Shown here one piece after another: positions 44,870 to 55,012 of a stretch of 64,000 nt of DNA. Each line of letters starts with the position of its first letter. Positions within the stretch are counted from its first letter, which is position 1. Below the pieces are notes generated by a model that worked only from the letters and a program-made list of their open reading frames with translations, did no database searches and was not told where the DNA came from. Source of the DNA: Undibacterium pigrum (GTDB lineage Bacteria; Pseudomonadota; Gammaproteobacteria; Burkholderiales; Burkholderiaceae_D); contig NZ_QJKB01000012.1 in assembly GCF_003201815.1 (NCBI RefSeq), positions 1 to 64,000 of the forward strand. The letters are read 5' to 3'. A program made the translations under genes and the position numbers.

Positions 44870-44930
44870 GGAGATAATCAGAAGTGATGAATCAGATATG
44901 AGTCAGCGAATATTGATCAAAAGGTATGAA

Positions 44931-45812
44931 TTAAACTACGCCGTTCGCCTTGAACCAGGCCAGGGCGCGGTTCCAGCCATCCTTGGCATCAGCTTCGTTA
45001 TAGCTGGGGCGATAATCCGCATTAAAGGCATGACCAGAATTTTCGTAAACCTTGAATTCTGATTTGCTATTACCTTTCTTGAGTTCCACTTCCATTTTGA
45101 AGACAGACTCAACAGGGATACCCTGATCCTTGGCACCATACAAACCCAGCACTGGAGCTTTAAGATTGGATGCGATATCAATAGGGTGTTTGGGTGTCAG
45201 TGCCGATGCATCGCCCACCAGCTTGCCGTACCAGGCCACGCCCGCTTTGACATTCGGATTATGGGCAGAATACAGCCAGGTGATGCGGCCACCCCAGCAA
45301 AAGCCAGTGATGCCCAGGCGCTTGGTATCGCCACCATTGCCACCAGCCCAGGCCACGGCCGCATCCAGGTCGCCCATGACTTGTGCATCAGGCACCTTGG
45401 AAATAATTTCTTTAATCAGCTCGGCCACGCTGGCGGCATTCCTGGCATCACCCTGGCGTACAAACAGTTCAGGCGCAATCGCCAGATAGCCCTGCTTGGC
45501 AAAGCGTCGTGCAACGTCGGCAATATGTTCATGCACACCAAAAATCTCGGAGATCACCAAGATCACCGGCAAATTGCTCTTGCCTTCAGGCTTGGCAAAA
45601 TACAGCGGCACTTCTGCGCCAGCCACTGTCAGCTTGGCGACACCATCCGTCAAACCGGCACGGTCAGTCTTGATCATGGTTTGCGCACATACCGGAGCAA
45701 CCGCTGCGGCAAAGCCGACACCGACTGCAGTTTGTATAAAACTGCGACGGTTGACCGTCGTACTGTCTTCTGTACTACCAACCAGGCTATTAAAGTCTTC
45801 GCGATGCTGCAT
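44931..45812 (-). CDS. Dienelactone hydrolase-family protein with Tat signal
   Basis: A 293-residue alpha/beta hydrolase. A twin-arginine signal (NRRSFIQTAVGVGFAAA, Arg22-Arg23) predicts Tat export after folding. The nucleophile is C172 in GFCWGGR, with Asp in GAKDQGIP (about 224) and His in NSGHAFNADY (about 256), the Cys-His-Asp triad of dienelactone hydrolases. The true substrate is uncertain. The ATG at 45812 has AGGAGA eight bases upstream, which rules out the longer frame. Confidence 0.9.
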   Translation of the reverse strand: MQHREDFNSLVGSTEDSTTVNRRSFIQTAVGVGFAAAVAPVCAQTMIKTDRAGLTDGVAKLTVAGAEVPLYFAKPEGKSNLPVILVISEIFGVHEHIADVARRFAKQGYLAIAPELFVRQGDARNAASVAELIKEIISKVPDAQVMGDLDAAVAWAGGNGGDTKRLGITGFCWGGRITWLYSAHNPNVKAGVAWYGKLVGDASALTPKHPIDIASNLKAPVLGLYGAKDQGIPVESVFKMEVELKKGNSKSEFKVYENSGHAFNADYRPSYNEADAKDGWNRALAWFKANGVV

Positions 45813-45932
45813 GGTGTTCTCCTGTAAGGTTTCTTTGAGGTTGTACTTGCTGATGTGAAACGCCGGATGAAACAGCAATGAATTGTACAACTTAATCAGG
45901 AGAGACATGCATGGCCAGCAGATTTCCTGTCC

Positions 45933-46826
45933 TTAAGCAACACGTGGCTTTTCTGGCCGCAGCACCAGCCACACCGCCAAACCTATCAGCGCACCGCCAG
46001 TGAGGTGGGCGAGAGTGATGTCTTCGTGCAGGAATAGTGCTCCCCACAATACGCCAAAGGGTGGGATCAGGAAAGTCACCGTCAGTGATTTGACCGGGCC
46101 TATGTCGGCGATGAGGCGGAAATACAGGATGTAAGCCAGCGCGGTGCATACCAGGCCCAGGGCTGCCAGTGTCAGCCATAAGTGACTGTCGCCCCAGGAC
46201 GCAGGTGGCTGGGTGAATGCGCCATACGAAAAAAATGGCAGCAGCAAGGCGACAGCGCCAAGCTGGCTGCCAAAAGCGACAAGCTTACTATCTAAGCCAC
46301 CTCTGGCGGATATCCATCTCTTGGTCAAAAAACTCGCCAGGCCATAGCAGGCTGTGGCCACCAAGCATTCTGTAGCGGCGATCAACAGCGCTGCATTGAA
46401 CTGCACTGGCCCGGTCGAGGTCAGCACGGCAACACCGGCAATGCCTATCAATACGCCCAGCATTTTGTAGATGCCTGGCCGTTCTGCAAAAAACAGGGCA
46501 CCGATGATGACGCCCATGAGTGGCGTCGTGGCATTCAAAATCGCAGAATATCCCGCAGGCAGTGCCTTGGCCGCCAGGCTGAACATGACAAAGGGGATGC
46601 CAGAATTGATGACGCCCAGCATCATGGCAGCGCCCAGTTTGTTGTTGAAATTCCAGCGTACCCGCATCAGCAGCAAAATCACGGCCAGGCCAGCCGCACC
46701 AAACAGGACGCGGAAAAAAGCGGTAGGCATGGCACCCAGCGTAGGCACGATCATGCGCATGAATAAAAAACTCGCTCCCCAAATTGCGGCAAGGCTGATG
46801 AGCCGCAGAGTGTCTGTGGTTTTCAT
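45933..46826 (-). CDS. EamA/DMT-family transporter
   Basis: A 297-residue inner-membrane protein with ten predicted helices and two EamA repeats (NATTPLMGVIIGALFF and TFLIPPFGVLWGALFLHE mark the equivalent helices). Probably a metabolite exporter. Divergent from a LysR gene with a 192-base shared region, the classical layout of a LysR-controlled exporter. Confidence 0.88.
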   Translation of the reverse strand: MKTTDTLRLISLAAIWGASFLFMRMIVPTLGAMPTAFFRVLFGAAGLAVILLLMRVRWNFNNKLGAAMMLGVINSGIPFVMFSLAAKALPAGYSAILNATTPLMGVIIGALFFAERPGIYKMLGVLIGIAGVAVLTSTGPVQFNAALLIAATECLVATACYGLASFLTKRWISARGGLDSKLVAFGSQLGAVALLLPFFSYGAFTQPPASWGDSHLWLTLAALGLVCTALAYILYFRLIADIGPVKSLTVTFLIPPFGVLWGALFLHEDITLAHLTGGALIGLAVWLVLRPEKPRVA

Positions 46827-46999
46827 ATTGTTCCTGTTGTTCCCGTTGTTTCTGTCATTGATTTGTGAAGCAAGCTGTGAATAAGTGTTTTTTTGGTCTA
46901 CACTTGATTAAGTTATTCTTTCCCTTTCCTGGCGACAGGGACGTATTGATTAAATCATTAAATCAGTAGTAATAACAATTCATCATTTATCGACTTTGA

Positions 47000-47012
47000 T
47001 TAGAAAAACTAA
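47000..47012 (+). promoter_or_regulatory. Candidate LysR-type operator (T-N11-A)
   Basis: TTAG-AAAAA-CTAA, a dyad of T-N11-A form, lies just before the LysR start codon in the shared region with the divergent exporter. The same region has a tandem ATTAAATC direct repeat at about 46949-46966. Confidence 0.4.
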
Positions 47013-47018
47013 ATCGTC

Positions 47019-47903
47019 ATGAATCGCTTGCCACCATTGAAAGCCTTGCAATATTTTGAATGCACCAGTCGTCATTTGAGTGTCAAAAATGCAGCGCATG
47101 AATTGAATGTGACGCCAGCCGCGGTCAGCCAGCAAATCAGCAAGCTGGCTGATCTCTTGCAGATACCCTTGTTTAAAAAAGACCAGCGCGGCATTGCCCT
47201 GACTGTGGAAGGCGAGCATTATTTCATGGGCATACGCACGGCTTTCAGGCAGATGGAAGAAGCGACCAGGCGTCTGCAAGAGCAACGCGCTTTACCCAAG
47301 ATCACTGTCAGTTGTACGCCGGGCTTTGCCATGCAATGGCTGATGCCGCAACTGCCGCAGTTCAATCAATTGCATCCTGAGATGGATATCCGTATCAGCA
47401 CCACCAACCGCCTGGCCGACTTTGCGCGTGATGATGTTGATTTCGCCGTCAGGCATGGGCTGGGAAATTATCCTGGCCTGACATCAGAAATATTGATAGA
47501 CGACCCACTGCAGCCGGTATGTAGCCCGCGCTTGCTGAAAAATCGCAAACAACTCAAGTCCGTCGATGAACTGAGTGACTATCCCTTGCTGCATGACGAG
47601 CATCAGCAAGACTGGCGCTTGTGGCTGGAGGCGACTGAAGCGCACAATGTGCGCTGGAATAGCGGCCCCGTCTTTGCCGACTCCAATGGTGCACTGGATG
47701 CCGCCAAACGTGGCCACGGCATTGCCCTCGCCAGAAAAACCCTGGTCAGGGAAGAGTTAAAAAATCATGAATTGATCATGCCCTTCAAGACCAGCATCAA
47801 GACGGGTATTGCTTATTTTTTGGTATACCCGTCCGAGGTCTTGTTAAGAGAAGAGGCGCGCCAGTTCAAGGAGTGGTTGTGTCAGGCAGTGAAATTGAAA
47901 TGA
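47019..47903 (+). CDS. LysR-family regulator, GcvA-like
   Basis: A 294-residue regulator with an N-terminal winged helix (about 5-65: LKALQYFECTSRHLSVKNAAHEL, TPAAVSQQISKLAD) and a LysR ligand domain. It belongs to the GcvA branch like the regulator at 5188-6075. Divergent orientation to the EamA exporter predicts control of that gene. A T-N11-A dyad lies directly before its start. Confidence 0.9.
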   Translation: MNRLPPLKALQYFECTSRHLSVKNAAHELNVTPAAVSQQISKLADLLQIPLFKKDQRGIALTVEGEHYFMGIRTAFRQMEEATRRLQEQRALPKITVSCTPGFAMQWLMPQLPQFNQLHPEMDIRISTTNRLADFARDDVDFAVRHGLGNYPGLTSEILIDDPLQPVCSPRLLKNRKQLKSVDELSDYPLLHDEHQQDWRLWLEATEAHNVRWNSGPVFADSNGALDAAKRGHGIALARKTLVREELKNHELIMPFKTSIKTGIAYFLVYPSEVLLREEARQFKEWLCQAVKLK

Positions 47904-47911
47904 GGGATAAT

Positions 47912-49948
47912 CTACTGAAGCTTGGCACAAATCTCGCGGCCAATTTCCGGCGCGCCATTCTTGCTTAACCAGGCCGCCGCTGCATCGGCCTTGAGGCAAT
48001 TGGCCCAGGCCAGTATCGATATACCCTTGTTATCAAGAGCATGCAAATTGAGTTTGAATGTGGAGGCTGCCATCATCTCCAGCATATCGATCTGATTCTT
48101 GATGATTGCCTGCCAAAAACTTAATGAACCATCCTTGTTGACGTTGTTTGGATTGGCACCAAATTCAAGTAAGGTTTTTACCAGATCAGCACGCCCGGAT
48201 TTGATCACCATATCCAGTGGATAGACCAGAAGACAATTTGGACACCTTGAGGCAGTATTCACATTATTGTATTTGCTGAGCATGGCGCGTATCAGGTCTT
48301 CACGATGTGGCTCATATCCTTCAAAGCGCAAATACAAAGGCAGTAGTTCGCCTGAAGTCTTGTATTTACCGTCATCGTACACATGGTTTTTGTCCAGCCG
48401 CAGGCCGTGTTCTATCAATTGCATGGTCGTTACGGGACGCATGTGTGCATAGACACCGATGTTCTCTGGCTTGTTCTGCTCAAACAGATGGTTGATATCT
48501 GCACCTGCGCTGACCAAAAAATCCACTTCTTGCCAGGCAATTTTCTTTTCATAATCGCGGGTGGCAAGTATGCGGCTGAGAACGGCTTCAGCTTCAATCT
48601 GGGGCAAGAGGGTGTTGGTTTTGGCGGTAGCATGCTGCGTCAGCGCTGCTGCCAGCAAGCTGGGGTAGGCAGGTGTATTCCAGGCACGCGATAAAACTTC
48701 TCTACCCAGCGGATTTGCACCACGTTTCAATAACTGCTGTATTGCATCTGCGTTTTTTGTGCTTACTGCATTGCGCATCAACTCCCTGTCATTGGCTGCA
48801 TCTGCCCCTGCCTGTGAGAACAGAAAATCCAGGACAGGTGCTGGTACTGTACCCAGGTCAGGATGGAAGTGTAGTAACTCCATAGCCACTGGTGACATGG
48901 TGTAAGGCCTGTTCTCGGGATTCTCTTGAGACTTGGCCAGGAAACCTTTTTCATTGAATTTTTTTAAGACACGCAGGGCTTGCTCTGCTGGCATAAAGCG
49001 CGTCAGTTTCAATAATTCAGTATTGGTATAGCTGTTTTCATGCGATGCAGGTACAGTCAGATGTGGGAAGACAGCCTGATCGAATAAGTCATAAAACTCT
49101 TTTTGTAAAGCCACGACTGTGTTCCAGTCATGATTGCCCTTGAGCAGTGCTATCCCGGCATTGAGCCATTGCGCCTCACCATTTTCATCGCGTGGTATCT
49201 GGCCTGCCTGCAGCAGTTCAAGGAAATTTTCCAGTATGGCAGTTCTTGTCTTTTCATCTTTTGCCGACATGCCAGGAAATCTCAGCATTTCTGCATGCAG
49301 CCACTGGCCACAGATGAATTCCAGTTGCTGTTGCGGTGAACGTTTCCTAAACCAGTCTTTGGTACTGGCCCGCAAATTATTAAAAGCAGCCTGCTCCATG
49401 TCTGGCAGTCTCTTGCCCGGGCATATTGCCGCAGCATCAGGTATTTCTTTGCCCTCTGGTCTTTTCTTCAAAGGCTCAGGTGCGGCGGGAGATATGCCTT
49501 TGGCAGCAACCGGATACAAGTCTATCGCTTCCAGCATGAAGCCTTGCATGATGTAGTAGACATAGCCTGTCGTCGCTTCTTTGGCCATATAAGATTTTTG
49601 AGTGGCCGTACTGACTTGCAAGGCAGTTCCCACCGGCAGTTTCATCAGCACACCACTGTCCACCCATATCGCACATGAAGTCTTGAGCAGGCTTTCATCT
49701 TTCAGCAACTGCGCCAGTTTGTCCGGGCTGACGACGCCGCTTTTTTTGACATTGGCATCCCACTGCTGTTTTTCAGTTTGCATGCGGTAAGTGAGTTCAC
49801 CACCTGCTTTTTCTATCCTGATGATGGCAGGGCCATTTTTTTCACTGGCAAAGTCACCCAGCAAGGCGTCTGCGCATGCAGCATGGGTGTTTTTGGAAAA
49901 CAGTCCGGCCAGAATGGCGAGAAAAAACGGTAGTCGAAATCTATGCAT
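47912..49948 (-). CDS. Exported ankyrin-repeat protein
   Basis: A 678-residue protein with signal peptide (FLAILAGLFSKNTHA). The first 250 residues have no recognised domain. From about residue 390 there are ankyrin-like repeats, clearest in AIQQLLKRGANPLG, DFLVSAGADINHLFE, and GRADLVKTLLEFGANPNNVNKDG followed by IIKNQIDMLEMMAAS. Ankyrin arrays mediate protein binding; an envelope or secreted location is inferred from the signal peptide. It converges tail-to-tail with the LysR gene (8-base gap). Confidence 0.78.
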   Translation of the reverse strand: MHRFRLPFFLAILAGLFSKNTHAACADALLGDFASEKNGPAIIRIEKAGGELTYRMQTEKQQWDANVKKSGVVSPDKLAQLLKDESLLKTSCAIWVDSGVLMKLPVGTALQVSTATQKSYMAKEATTGYVYYIMQGFMLEAIDLYPVAAKGISPAAPEPLKKRPEGKEIPDAAAICPGKRLPDMEQAAFNNLRASTKDWFRKRSPQQQLEFICGQWLHAEMLRFPGMSAKDEKTRTAILENFLELLQAGQIPRDENGEAQWLNAGIALLKGNHDWNTVVALQKEFYDLFDQAVFPHLTVPASHENSYTNTELLKLTRFMPAEQALRVLKKFNEKGFLAKSQENPENRPYTMSPVAMELLHFHPDLGTVPAPVLDFLFSQAGADAANDRELMRNAVSTKNADAIQQLLKRGANPLGREVLSRAWNTPAYPSLLAAALTQHATAKTNTLLPQIEAEAVLSRILATRDYEKKIAWQEVDFLVSAGADINHLFEQNKPENIGVYAHMRPVTTMQLIEHGLRLDKNHVYDDGKYKTSGELLPLYLRFEGYEPHREDLIRAMLSKYNNVNTASRCPNCLLVYPLDMVIKSGRADLVKTLLEFGANPNNVNKDGSLSFWQAIIKNQIDMLEMMAASTFKLNLHALDNKGISILAWANCLKADAAAAWLSKNGAPEIGREICAKLQ

Positions 49949-50120
49949 AAGTAGGTGGGGGCAGGGTGTGGTTGCATCCGTGAGACAGCTTCATCTCAGG
50001 CGACAAGAGAAGAAAGGGGGAAAGCAATATCGGCCATCTTACACCGCTTTATATCGAAATCCCGCATAAGCTCACATAAGCTCGTGTAAGATATGTATCC
50101 ATATTCGAGGAAAGAAAACA

Positions 50121-51380
50121 GTGATGAATTTAATGGACACGCTAGGTGCAGTCATCTTTGGTCTGGCCTTGTTGCATACTTTTAGTGCCAAGTTTTTTGA
50201 AGTGCTGGCGCATAAAAATGCGGCACATGCTGGCCTGTTTCATTTGCTGGGAGAAGTCGAGGTAGTGTTTGGTTTCTGGGCCTTTGTACTGATCGTTGTC
50301 ATGGCCCTGGTATCTGGCGGTGATGCAGCGGTAAGCTATGCCGAGTCGCGCCAATATACCGAACCCCTGTTTGTCTTTGTCGTCATGGTAGTCGCTGCCT
50401 CGCGCCCTGTGCTGGAGCTTGTTGCAAGCGTTCTTAAGGGCCTGGCGCGCTTTACTCCTGTGCCTGATACCATTGCCATGGTCTGGTTTGGTCTGGCCGT
50501 GGTGCCCTTGCTGGGATCTCTCATCACCGAGCCTGCCGCCATGACACTGGCGGCCCTGATGCTGGCGCCAAAAATTTTTCGCCAGGGCATGCCAGAGTGG
50601 CTGAAGTATGCAGCTCTGGGTGTATTGTTTGTCAACGTGTCCATCGGCGGTACGCTGACTTCCTTTGCAGCACCACCTGTATTGATGGTCGCTGCTGCCT
50701 GGCAATGGGATAGCGCCTTCATGCTGGCGACCTTTGGCTGGAAGGCGACTGTCGCAGTATTGTTCAATGCCACTATCGTTACGCTGTTATTGCGCAAGCA
50801 TATCGCTACAGGAACAGCAGATGCGCCGGATGAAGCCAAACCAGCCGAACCAGTACCGCTCATCGTCAGCCTGATCCATCTGGCCTTTCTGGCGGGTGTG
50901 GTCCTGTTCGCCCATCATCCAGTATTTTTTCTTGGCCTCTTCCTGTTTTTCATGGGTTATACCCAGGCCTATGAGCGCCACCAAAGCCCATTGATCTTGA
51001 AAGAAGGCTTGCTGGTTGGTTTCTTTCTGGCTGGCCTGGTTGTATTGGGTGGCATGCAGCAATGGTGGTTGCAACCCATCGTCGCCAGCCTGGCACCGCA
51101 TACCCTGTTTTTTGCAGCCCTGGGCCTGACAGCCATTACCGACAATGCTGCGCTGACTTATCTTGGTTCACTGATCGCCGGTTTGAGTGAGCAAGCCAAA
51201 TACCTGCTGGTAGCAGGCGCAGTGGCCGGTGGCGGTTTGACCGTGATCGCCAATGCCCCCAACCCCGCTGGCGTGGCCCTGTTGAAGCGAGGTTTCAATG
51301 ATGAATCGATAGGTGCACTAGGCTTGCTGTTGGGCGCTTTGCCGCCGACGGCAGTGGCGGCTTTGATGTTCTTGCTATAA
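50121..51380 (+). CDS. Putative Na+/H+ antiporter
   Basis: A 419-residue inner-membrane protein with about eleven hydrophobic helices. It resembles the putative Na+/H+ antiporter family PF07399, with the conserved segments LLGSLITEPAAMTLAALMLAP and LTAITDNAALTYLGSLI. Start GTG 50121 or ATG 50124; GAGGA lies about ten bases upstream. The DUF4424 gene follows after 22 bases on the same strand. Confidence 0.8.
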   Translation: MMNLMDTLGAVIFGLALLHTFSAKFFEVLAHKNAAHAGLFHLLGEVEVVFGFWAFVLIVVMALVSGGDAAVSYAESRQYTEPLFVFVVMVVAASRPVLELVASVLKGLARFTPVPDTIAMVWFGLAVVPLLGSLITEPAAMTLAALMLAPKIFRQGMPEWLKYAALGVLFVNVSIGGTLTSFAAPPVLMVAAAWQWDSAFMLATFGWKATVAVLFNATIVTLLLRKHIATGTADAPDEAKPAEPVPLIVSLIHLAFLAGVVLFAHHPVFFLGLFLFFMGYTQAYERHQSPLILKEGLLVGFFLAGLVVLGGMQQWWLQPIVASLAPHTLFFAALGLTAITDNAALTYLGSLIAGLSEQAKYLLVAGAVAGGGLTVIANAPNPAGVALLKRGFNDESIGALGLLLGALPPTAVAALMFLL

Positions 51381-51402
51381 ATTTGAACTGTATAAAAATG
51401 AT

Positions 51403-52392
51403 ATGAAAAAAATCTGGCTATTCTCCTTGTTAGCACTCGCCTCATTTCAGGCAATTGCCAATGATGGCATAGGCTCACTGGCTGTAGGTGGCGTCGTGTT
51501 CAGGAAAACTGACGACATCGCCATGAAGAAGGAGGTACTCAATATCAGCTGGAAGAAAATATCGGTTGACTATGAATTCCTTAATGAATCAAATGCCGAT
51601 ATAACGGAAACCATATTTTTCCCCTTGCCAGATTATGAGCAGGACCAAGCTCCGCGCCATTCCGGGCAGCCGAATGGTTTTTCCATCCGTGTTGACGGTA
51701 AGCCAGTGAGCTATAAAACCATCGTACAGGCATTCGCATCAGGAAACGGTAAAGAAGACATTACTGCCGAGCTCAGGAAGATAGGCTTGAGCGATGAGCA
51801 AATCGCTTTCTACCCGTTCTACAGCCCATTCAGGGTCAAGGTTAAGCCGCTGACTAAGAAGCAAATGGCGCTACTGGAAAAGCAAGCTTATTTAAAGGAT
51901 TTCGGTACGCCTGTGCCAGGCTGGACAGTGCGCATCGCTTACCAATGGCAACAACATTTCCCGGCAGGGAAAAGCATACATGTACACCATGAATATGCCC
52001 CTTTTCGTTCTGGCGGCCCCTCAGAATCGGGTTCCATGGATAAGCAGGTCAAGCCTTTTTGTGCAGATAAAACTTATCTTGATTCCTGGCACAAACTGCA
52101 TGCCACTGACAAGGACAATGTACGTGTCACCAATACCGTGGTTGATTACATCCTCAAGACTGGTAATACCTGGAAAAATGGCATAGAAGACTTTACCCTG
52201 AACCTGAACAAGGAAGATCCGCAGGAATTGATTACCCTGTGCTTTCCAGGTGATTTCAAACGCATCTCACCTACAAAACTGCAGCTACGCCTGCTTAATT
52301 TTAAACCGGCTGCAGACTTGTCCATCTTCTTTGGGAATATCGATCCGGGTGCCATGACGCCAGATGATGGCCAGGCACCGCGCCTCAAATAG
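51403..52392 (+). CDS. DUF4424-type exported protein
   Basis: A 329-residue protein with signal peptide (WLFSLLALASFQAIA). The mature N terminus NDGIGSLAVGGVVFRKTDDIAMKKEVLNIS and YEFLNESNADITETIFFPLPDYE match the DUF4424 pattern of exported beta-rich proteins; function unknown. It follows the antiporter gene by 22 bases, probably in one transcript. The 291-base gap after it (52393-52683) shows no gene or strong structure. Confidence 0.78.
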   Translation: MKKIWLFSLLALASFQAIANDGIGSLAVGGVVFRKTDDIAMKKEVLNISWKKISVDYEFLNESNADITETIFFPLPDYEQDQAPRHSGQPNGFSIRVDGKPVSYKTIVQAFASGNGKEDITAELRKIGLSDEQIAFYPFYSPFRVKVKPLTKKQMALLEKQAYLKDFGTPVPGWTVRIAYQWQQHFPAGKSIHVHHEYAPFRSGGPSESGSMDKQVKPFCADKTYLDSWHKLHATDKDNVRVTNTVVDYILKTGNTWKNGIEDFTLNLNKEDPQELITLCFPGDFKRISPTKLQLRLLNFKPAADLSIFFGNIDPGAMTPDDGQAPRLK

Positions 52393-52683
52393 CAACAACT
52401 GGCGGCAAGCCGGGGCGAGGCCAGTATAAAAGTAGATGTTTGCTGACAATCTGCTAATATGTTAAGGACCGCGCTCTATGCCTTGCACCTGAGGAATTTC
52501 TTGATATAAATTATTTGCAGCCTTCACTGGCTGGTTTTGCACCAAGAAGTTCTGTTCGTCAGACCACATTGATAGCAGCAAGAACAAGATAAACTGCCTG
52601 CATGAGAGGGCGAAGATAAAGTCTGTGGATGTACAGAATTTGTAAGTACTTGATGTTCCTTTTTTCAGCAATGGATAAACACC

Positions 52684-53667
52684 ATGACTGACGACAAAAC
52701 CAGGCCAGCATCTGAAGACAGCCACATTGCGCAAGCTTTGCCGCCAGTGCATGAGCCTGAAAAGACTGCTTCCACAGTTCCTCCCTTGCAAGCCAAATAC
52801 CAGTTGGAAGAGTCAGCCTGGCGCAGTTTTTTACGCATAGTAAGCGCACGCTTGCGCGCCAGTTCCATACGCACGGCAAAAAGTATTACCCACCGCACTT
52901 TGCGCATAGGTGTATCCGCCAGAATATTTCACCCCCAGGCTGGTGCCAAAGGCTTGTCCAGCAAGACTTTGCAATATCTCGAAGAGTCGATAGCGCAATG
53001 GGTCATGGCGCGCGATGTGATGGTCTTCATGATCCCCTCTGTCAATACCAATGGCTTGATCAGGCCCAGCAATATACGCTTGCGCGATTATGCCAGCCAT
53101 CTCGATGGTCTGGTCTTGCAGGGCGGGGCTGACGTAGCACCGGAGACTTATTCGCAGCAATCTACCCGCCCTGAATGGAGTGGTGACCGCACCCGCGACA
53201 TGTATGAACTTGAACTCTTGCATGAGTTCATCGAGGCCGACAAACCCTTGCTGGGCATATGCCGTGGCTGCCAGTTATTGAACGTGGCATTCGGCGGCAG
53301 CCTGCATCAGGATATCGTCACTGAAGTGCCCGGTGCCATTGCCCATGTCAATGATCTGTATGACCAGCATGGCCATGATTTGCAGTTCACACCGCAATCT
53401 TCTCTGGCCAAGCTGTTTCCTGCAGATGTCGTTGCCAGGGTCAATTCCATCCATCATCAATCCATCAAGAACCTGGGGAGAGATATAAAAGTAGAGGCCC
53501 TATCACCGGTAGATAACATCGTTGAAGCGATACGCTATCAAAAAGCAAAATTCGTGGTTGGCCTGCAATGGCATCCTGAGTTTCATTTGACAGGGCAGAG
53601 CGATCTGCTTGATTGCACGCCTATATTAGATAGTTTTTTGCGCGCCGCCAGAGAAACCCGACTTTAG
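52684..53667 (+). CDS. Class I glutamine-amidotransferase-like hydrolase (peptidase C26)
   Basis: A 327-residue protein: a variable N-terminal region of about 85 residues, then a PuuD-like gamma-glutamyl hydrolase domain. The nucleophile is C193 in LGICRGCQLLN, with H297 and E299 in LQWHPEF. Members cleave gamma-glutamyl-GABA or related gamma-glutamyl amides. The present stop (TAG 53665-53667) is formed by the junction with an inverted-repeat element; without it the frame would run eight codons further, to 53805, ten bases before the antiporter gene. The three genes then form a natural operon with the ligase that follows. Confidence 0.86.
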   Translation: MTDDKTRPASEDSHIAQALPPVHEPEKTASTVPPLQAKYQLEESAWRSFLRIVSARLRASSIRTAKSITHRTLRIGVSARIFHPQAGAKGLSSKTLQYLEESIAQWVMARDVMVFMIPSVNTNGLIRPSNIRLRDYASHLDGLVLQGGADVAPETYSQQSTRPEWSGDRTRDMYELELLHEFIEADKPLLGICRGCQLLNVAFGGSLHQDIVTEVPGAIAHVNDLYDQHGHDLQFTPQSSLAKLFPADVVARVNSIHHQSIKNLGRDIKVEALSPVDNIVEAIRYQKAKFVVGLQWHPEFHLTGQSDLLDCTPILDSFLRAARETRL

Positions 53668-53781
53668 AGGCCGTTGCGAAATTAACCTGGCGTTGTTGCA
53701 CCGCCTTGCCGTACTAAAGTACTGTCTGCGTCGGTGCGCCTAGCCGGGGGCGCCTAGCCATGTTAGTTTCGCAACAACCTC
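53667..53781. mobile_element. MITE-like element supplying a stop codon
   Basis: A 115-bp unit with imperfect terminal inverted repeats, GAGGCCGTTGCGAAATTAAC and the complement of GTTAGTTTCGCAACAACCTC, flanked by TA on both sides (53665-53666 and 53782-53783). The ends resemble those of IS5-like insertion sequences. It carries GTACTAAAGTACTGTCT, shared with the element at 31455-31647. No coding capacity. Confidence 0.75.
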
Positions 53782-53815
53782 TACAAGAAACAAGCAGAAG
53801 CATAGAGGAGGCAGC

Positions 53816-55012
53816 ATGACTGAGTTTTCCATGAATATCAGCCAGATGGCCTGGCCCTGTGTGGTTGCGGCGGCCTGGTTGCTGGGTGATATAGTCAATC
53901 GCAGTTTGCATCTGCCGCGCATCAGTGTGTATGCACTGACTGGCTTTGCGTTGGTGAATCTTTTCCCAACCTATTTATCGCCGCTGGATAACCATAGCCT
54001 GGTGCTGCTGGCGAATATCGCATTTGGTCTCATGCTGTTTGAATTTGCCTATCGCATCAATGTGCGCTGGCTCAGCCTCAATCCCTGGATTGCCATCACC
54101 GGACTGGTGGAAGCGGGGGCCACGTTTGCCACCGTGTATTGCGTGGCGCTCTGGTATGGCAGTACGCAACTGATGTCACTGCTGCTGGCCGCGCTGGCCA
54201 TGTCATCTTCGCCCGCTGCGGTCATACGCGTGATTAATGAACAGCGCAGCTCAGGCCAGGTCAGCGAACGCATCCTGCATTTGACTGCCATCAACACCGT
54301 GCTGGCCGTGTTTGTCTTCAAGCTCATCCTGGTCTACTGGACCATGCAAACACCGGGCGATTTCCTGAAAGCCTCTGCCCAGAGCTTGCACGTCATGCTG
54401 GTGGCTTGTGCCTCTGTGCTGGCAGGCACGGTATTTGGCATCTTGCTGCCCACCATACTGCGCTGGCGTGGCAAGCAGGCACAGGATGCGACCTTGGGTT
54501 TTGCCTTTGCGGTAATCCTGCTGGTGGCGTTGAGTCATGCCAGCAGCCTGTCGCCAGTGTTGGCGACCCTGAGCTTTGGCCTGGTTGCCAGGCACAGACG
54601 CATCAGCCTGGGCCGCACGCAAAGAAACTTTGGCGTCCTCGGTGAATTGCTGGCGGTGGTGCTGTTCGTCTTTGCGGCGTCCACCCTGGCCTGGACGCAG
54701 GTGCTGGCAGGCGTGATGCTGGGTAGCCTGTTGCTGGTCATGCGGTTGGGTAGCAAGATCGTCGTCACTACCTTGCTGGCCCCGGCCAGCGGCATTTCCA
54801 TGCGCAAGGGCTTGCTCAGTGGCCTGGGGCTGGCACCGGTTTCTGTTTTTCTCATCCTTAATCTTGAGCAGACCAACAGCCTGGGTATCGCCACCACCAA
54901 TGAATGGTATGCTCTGGTTGCCATGACCCTGATACTGGAAATTGCAGGCCCCATCCTGACCCAGCTGGCCTTGTATCTCGCCAAAGAAACCCCTGAAGAA
55001 CAGGAGCAATGA
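53816..55012 (+). CDS. Cation:proton antiporter (CPA2-like)
   Basis: A 398-residue membrane protein with about eleven or twelve helices and the layout of the Na+/H+ exchanger domain of the CPA2 family (early block [19 protein letters not shown], later [18 protein letters not shown]). Substrate ion unknown. Strong AGGAGG site before the ATG. Its stop overlaps the start of the GCS2-type gene (ATGA), so the two are translationally coupled. Confidence 0.82.
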   Translation: MTEFSMNISQMAWPCVVAAAWLLGDIVNRSLHLPRISVYALTGFALVNLFPTYLSPLDNHSLVLLANIAFGLMLFEFAYRINVRWLSLNPWIAITGLVEAGATFATVYCVALWYGSTQLMSLLLAALAMSSSPAAVIRVINEQRSSGQVSERILHLTAINTVLAVFVFKLILVYWTMQTPGDFLKASAQSLHVMLVACASVLAGTVFGILLPTILRWRGKQAQDATLGFAFAVILLVALSHASSLSPVLATLSFGLVARHRRISLGRTQRNFGVLGELLAVVLFVFAASTLAWTQVLAGVMLGSLLLVMRLGSKIVVTTLLAPASGISMRKGLLSGLGLAPVSVFLILNLEQTNSLGIATTNEWYALVAMTLILEIAGPILTQLALYLAKETPEEQEQ

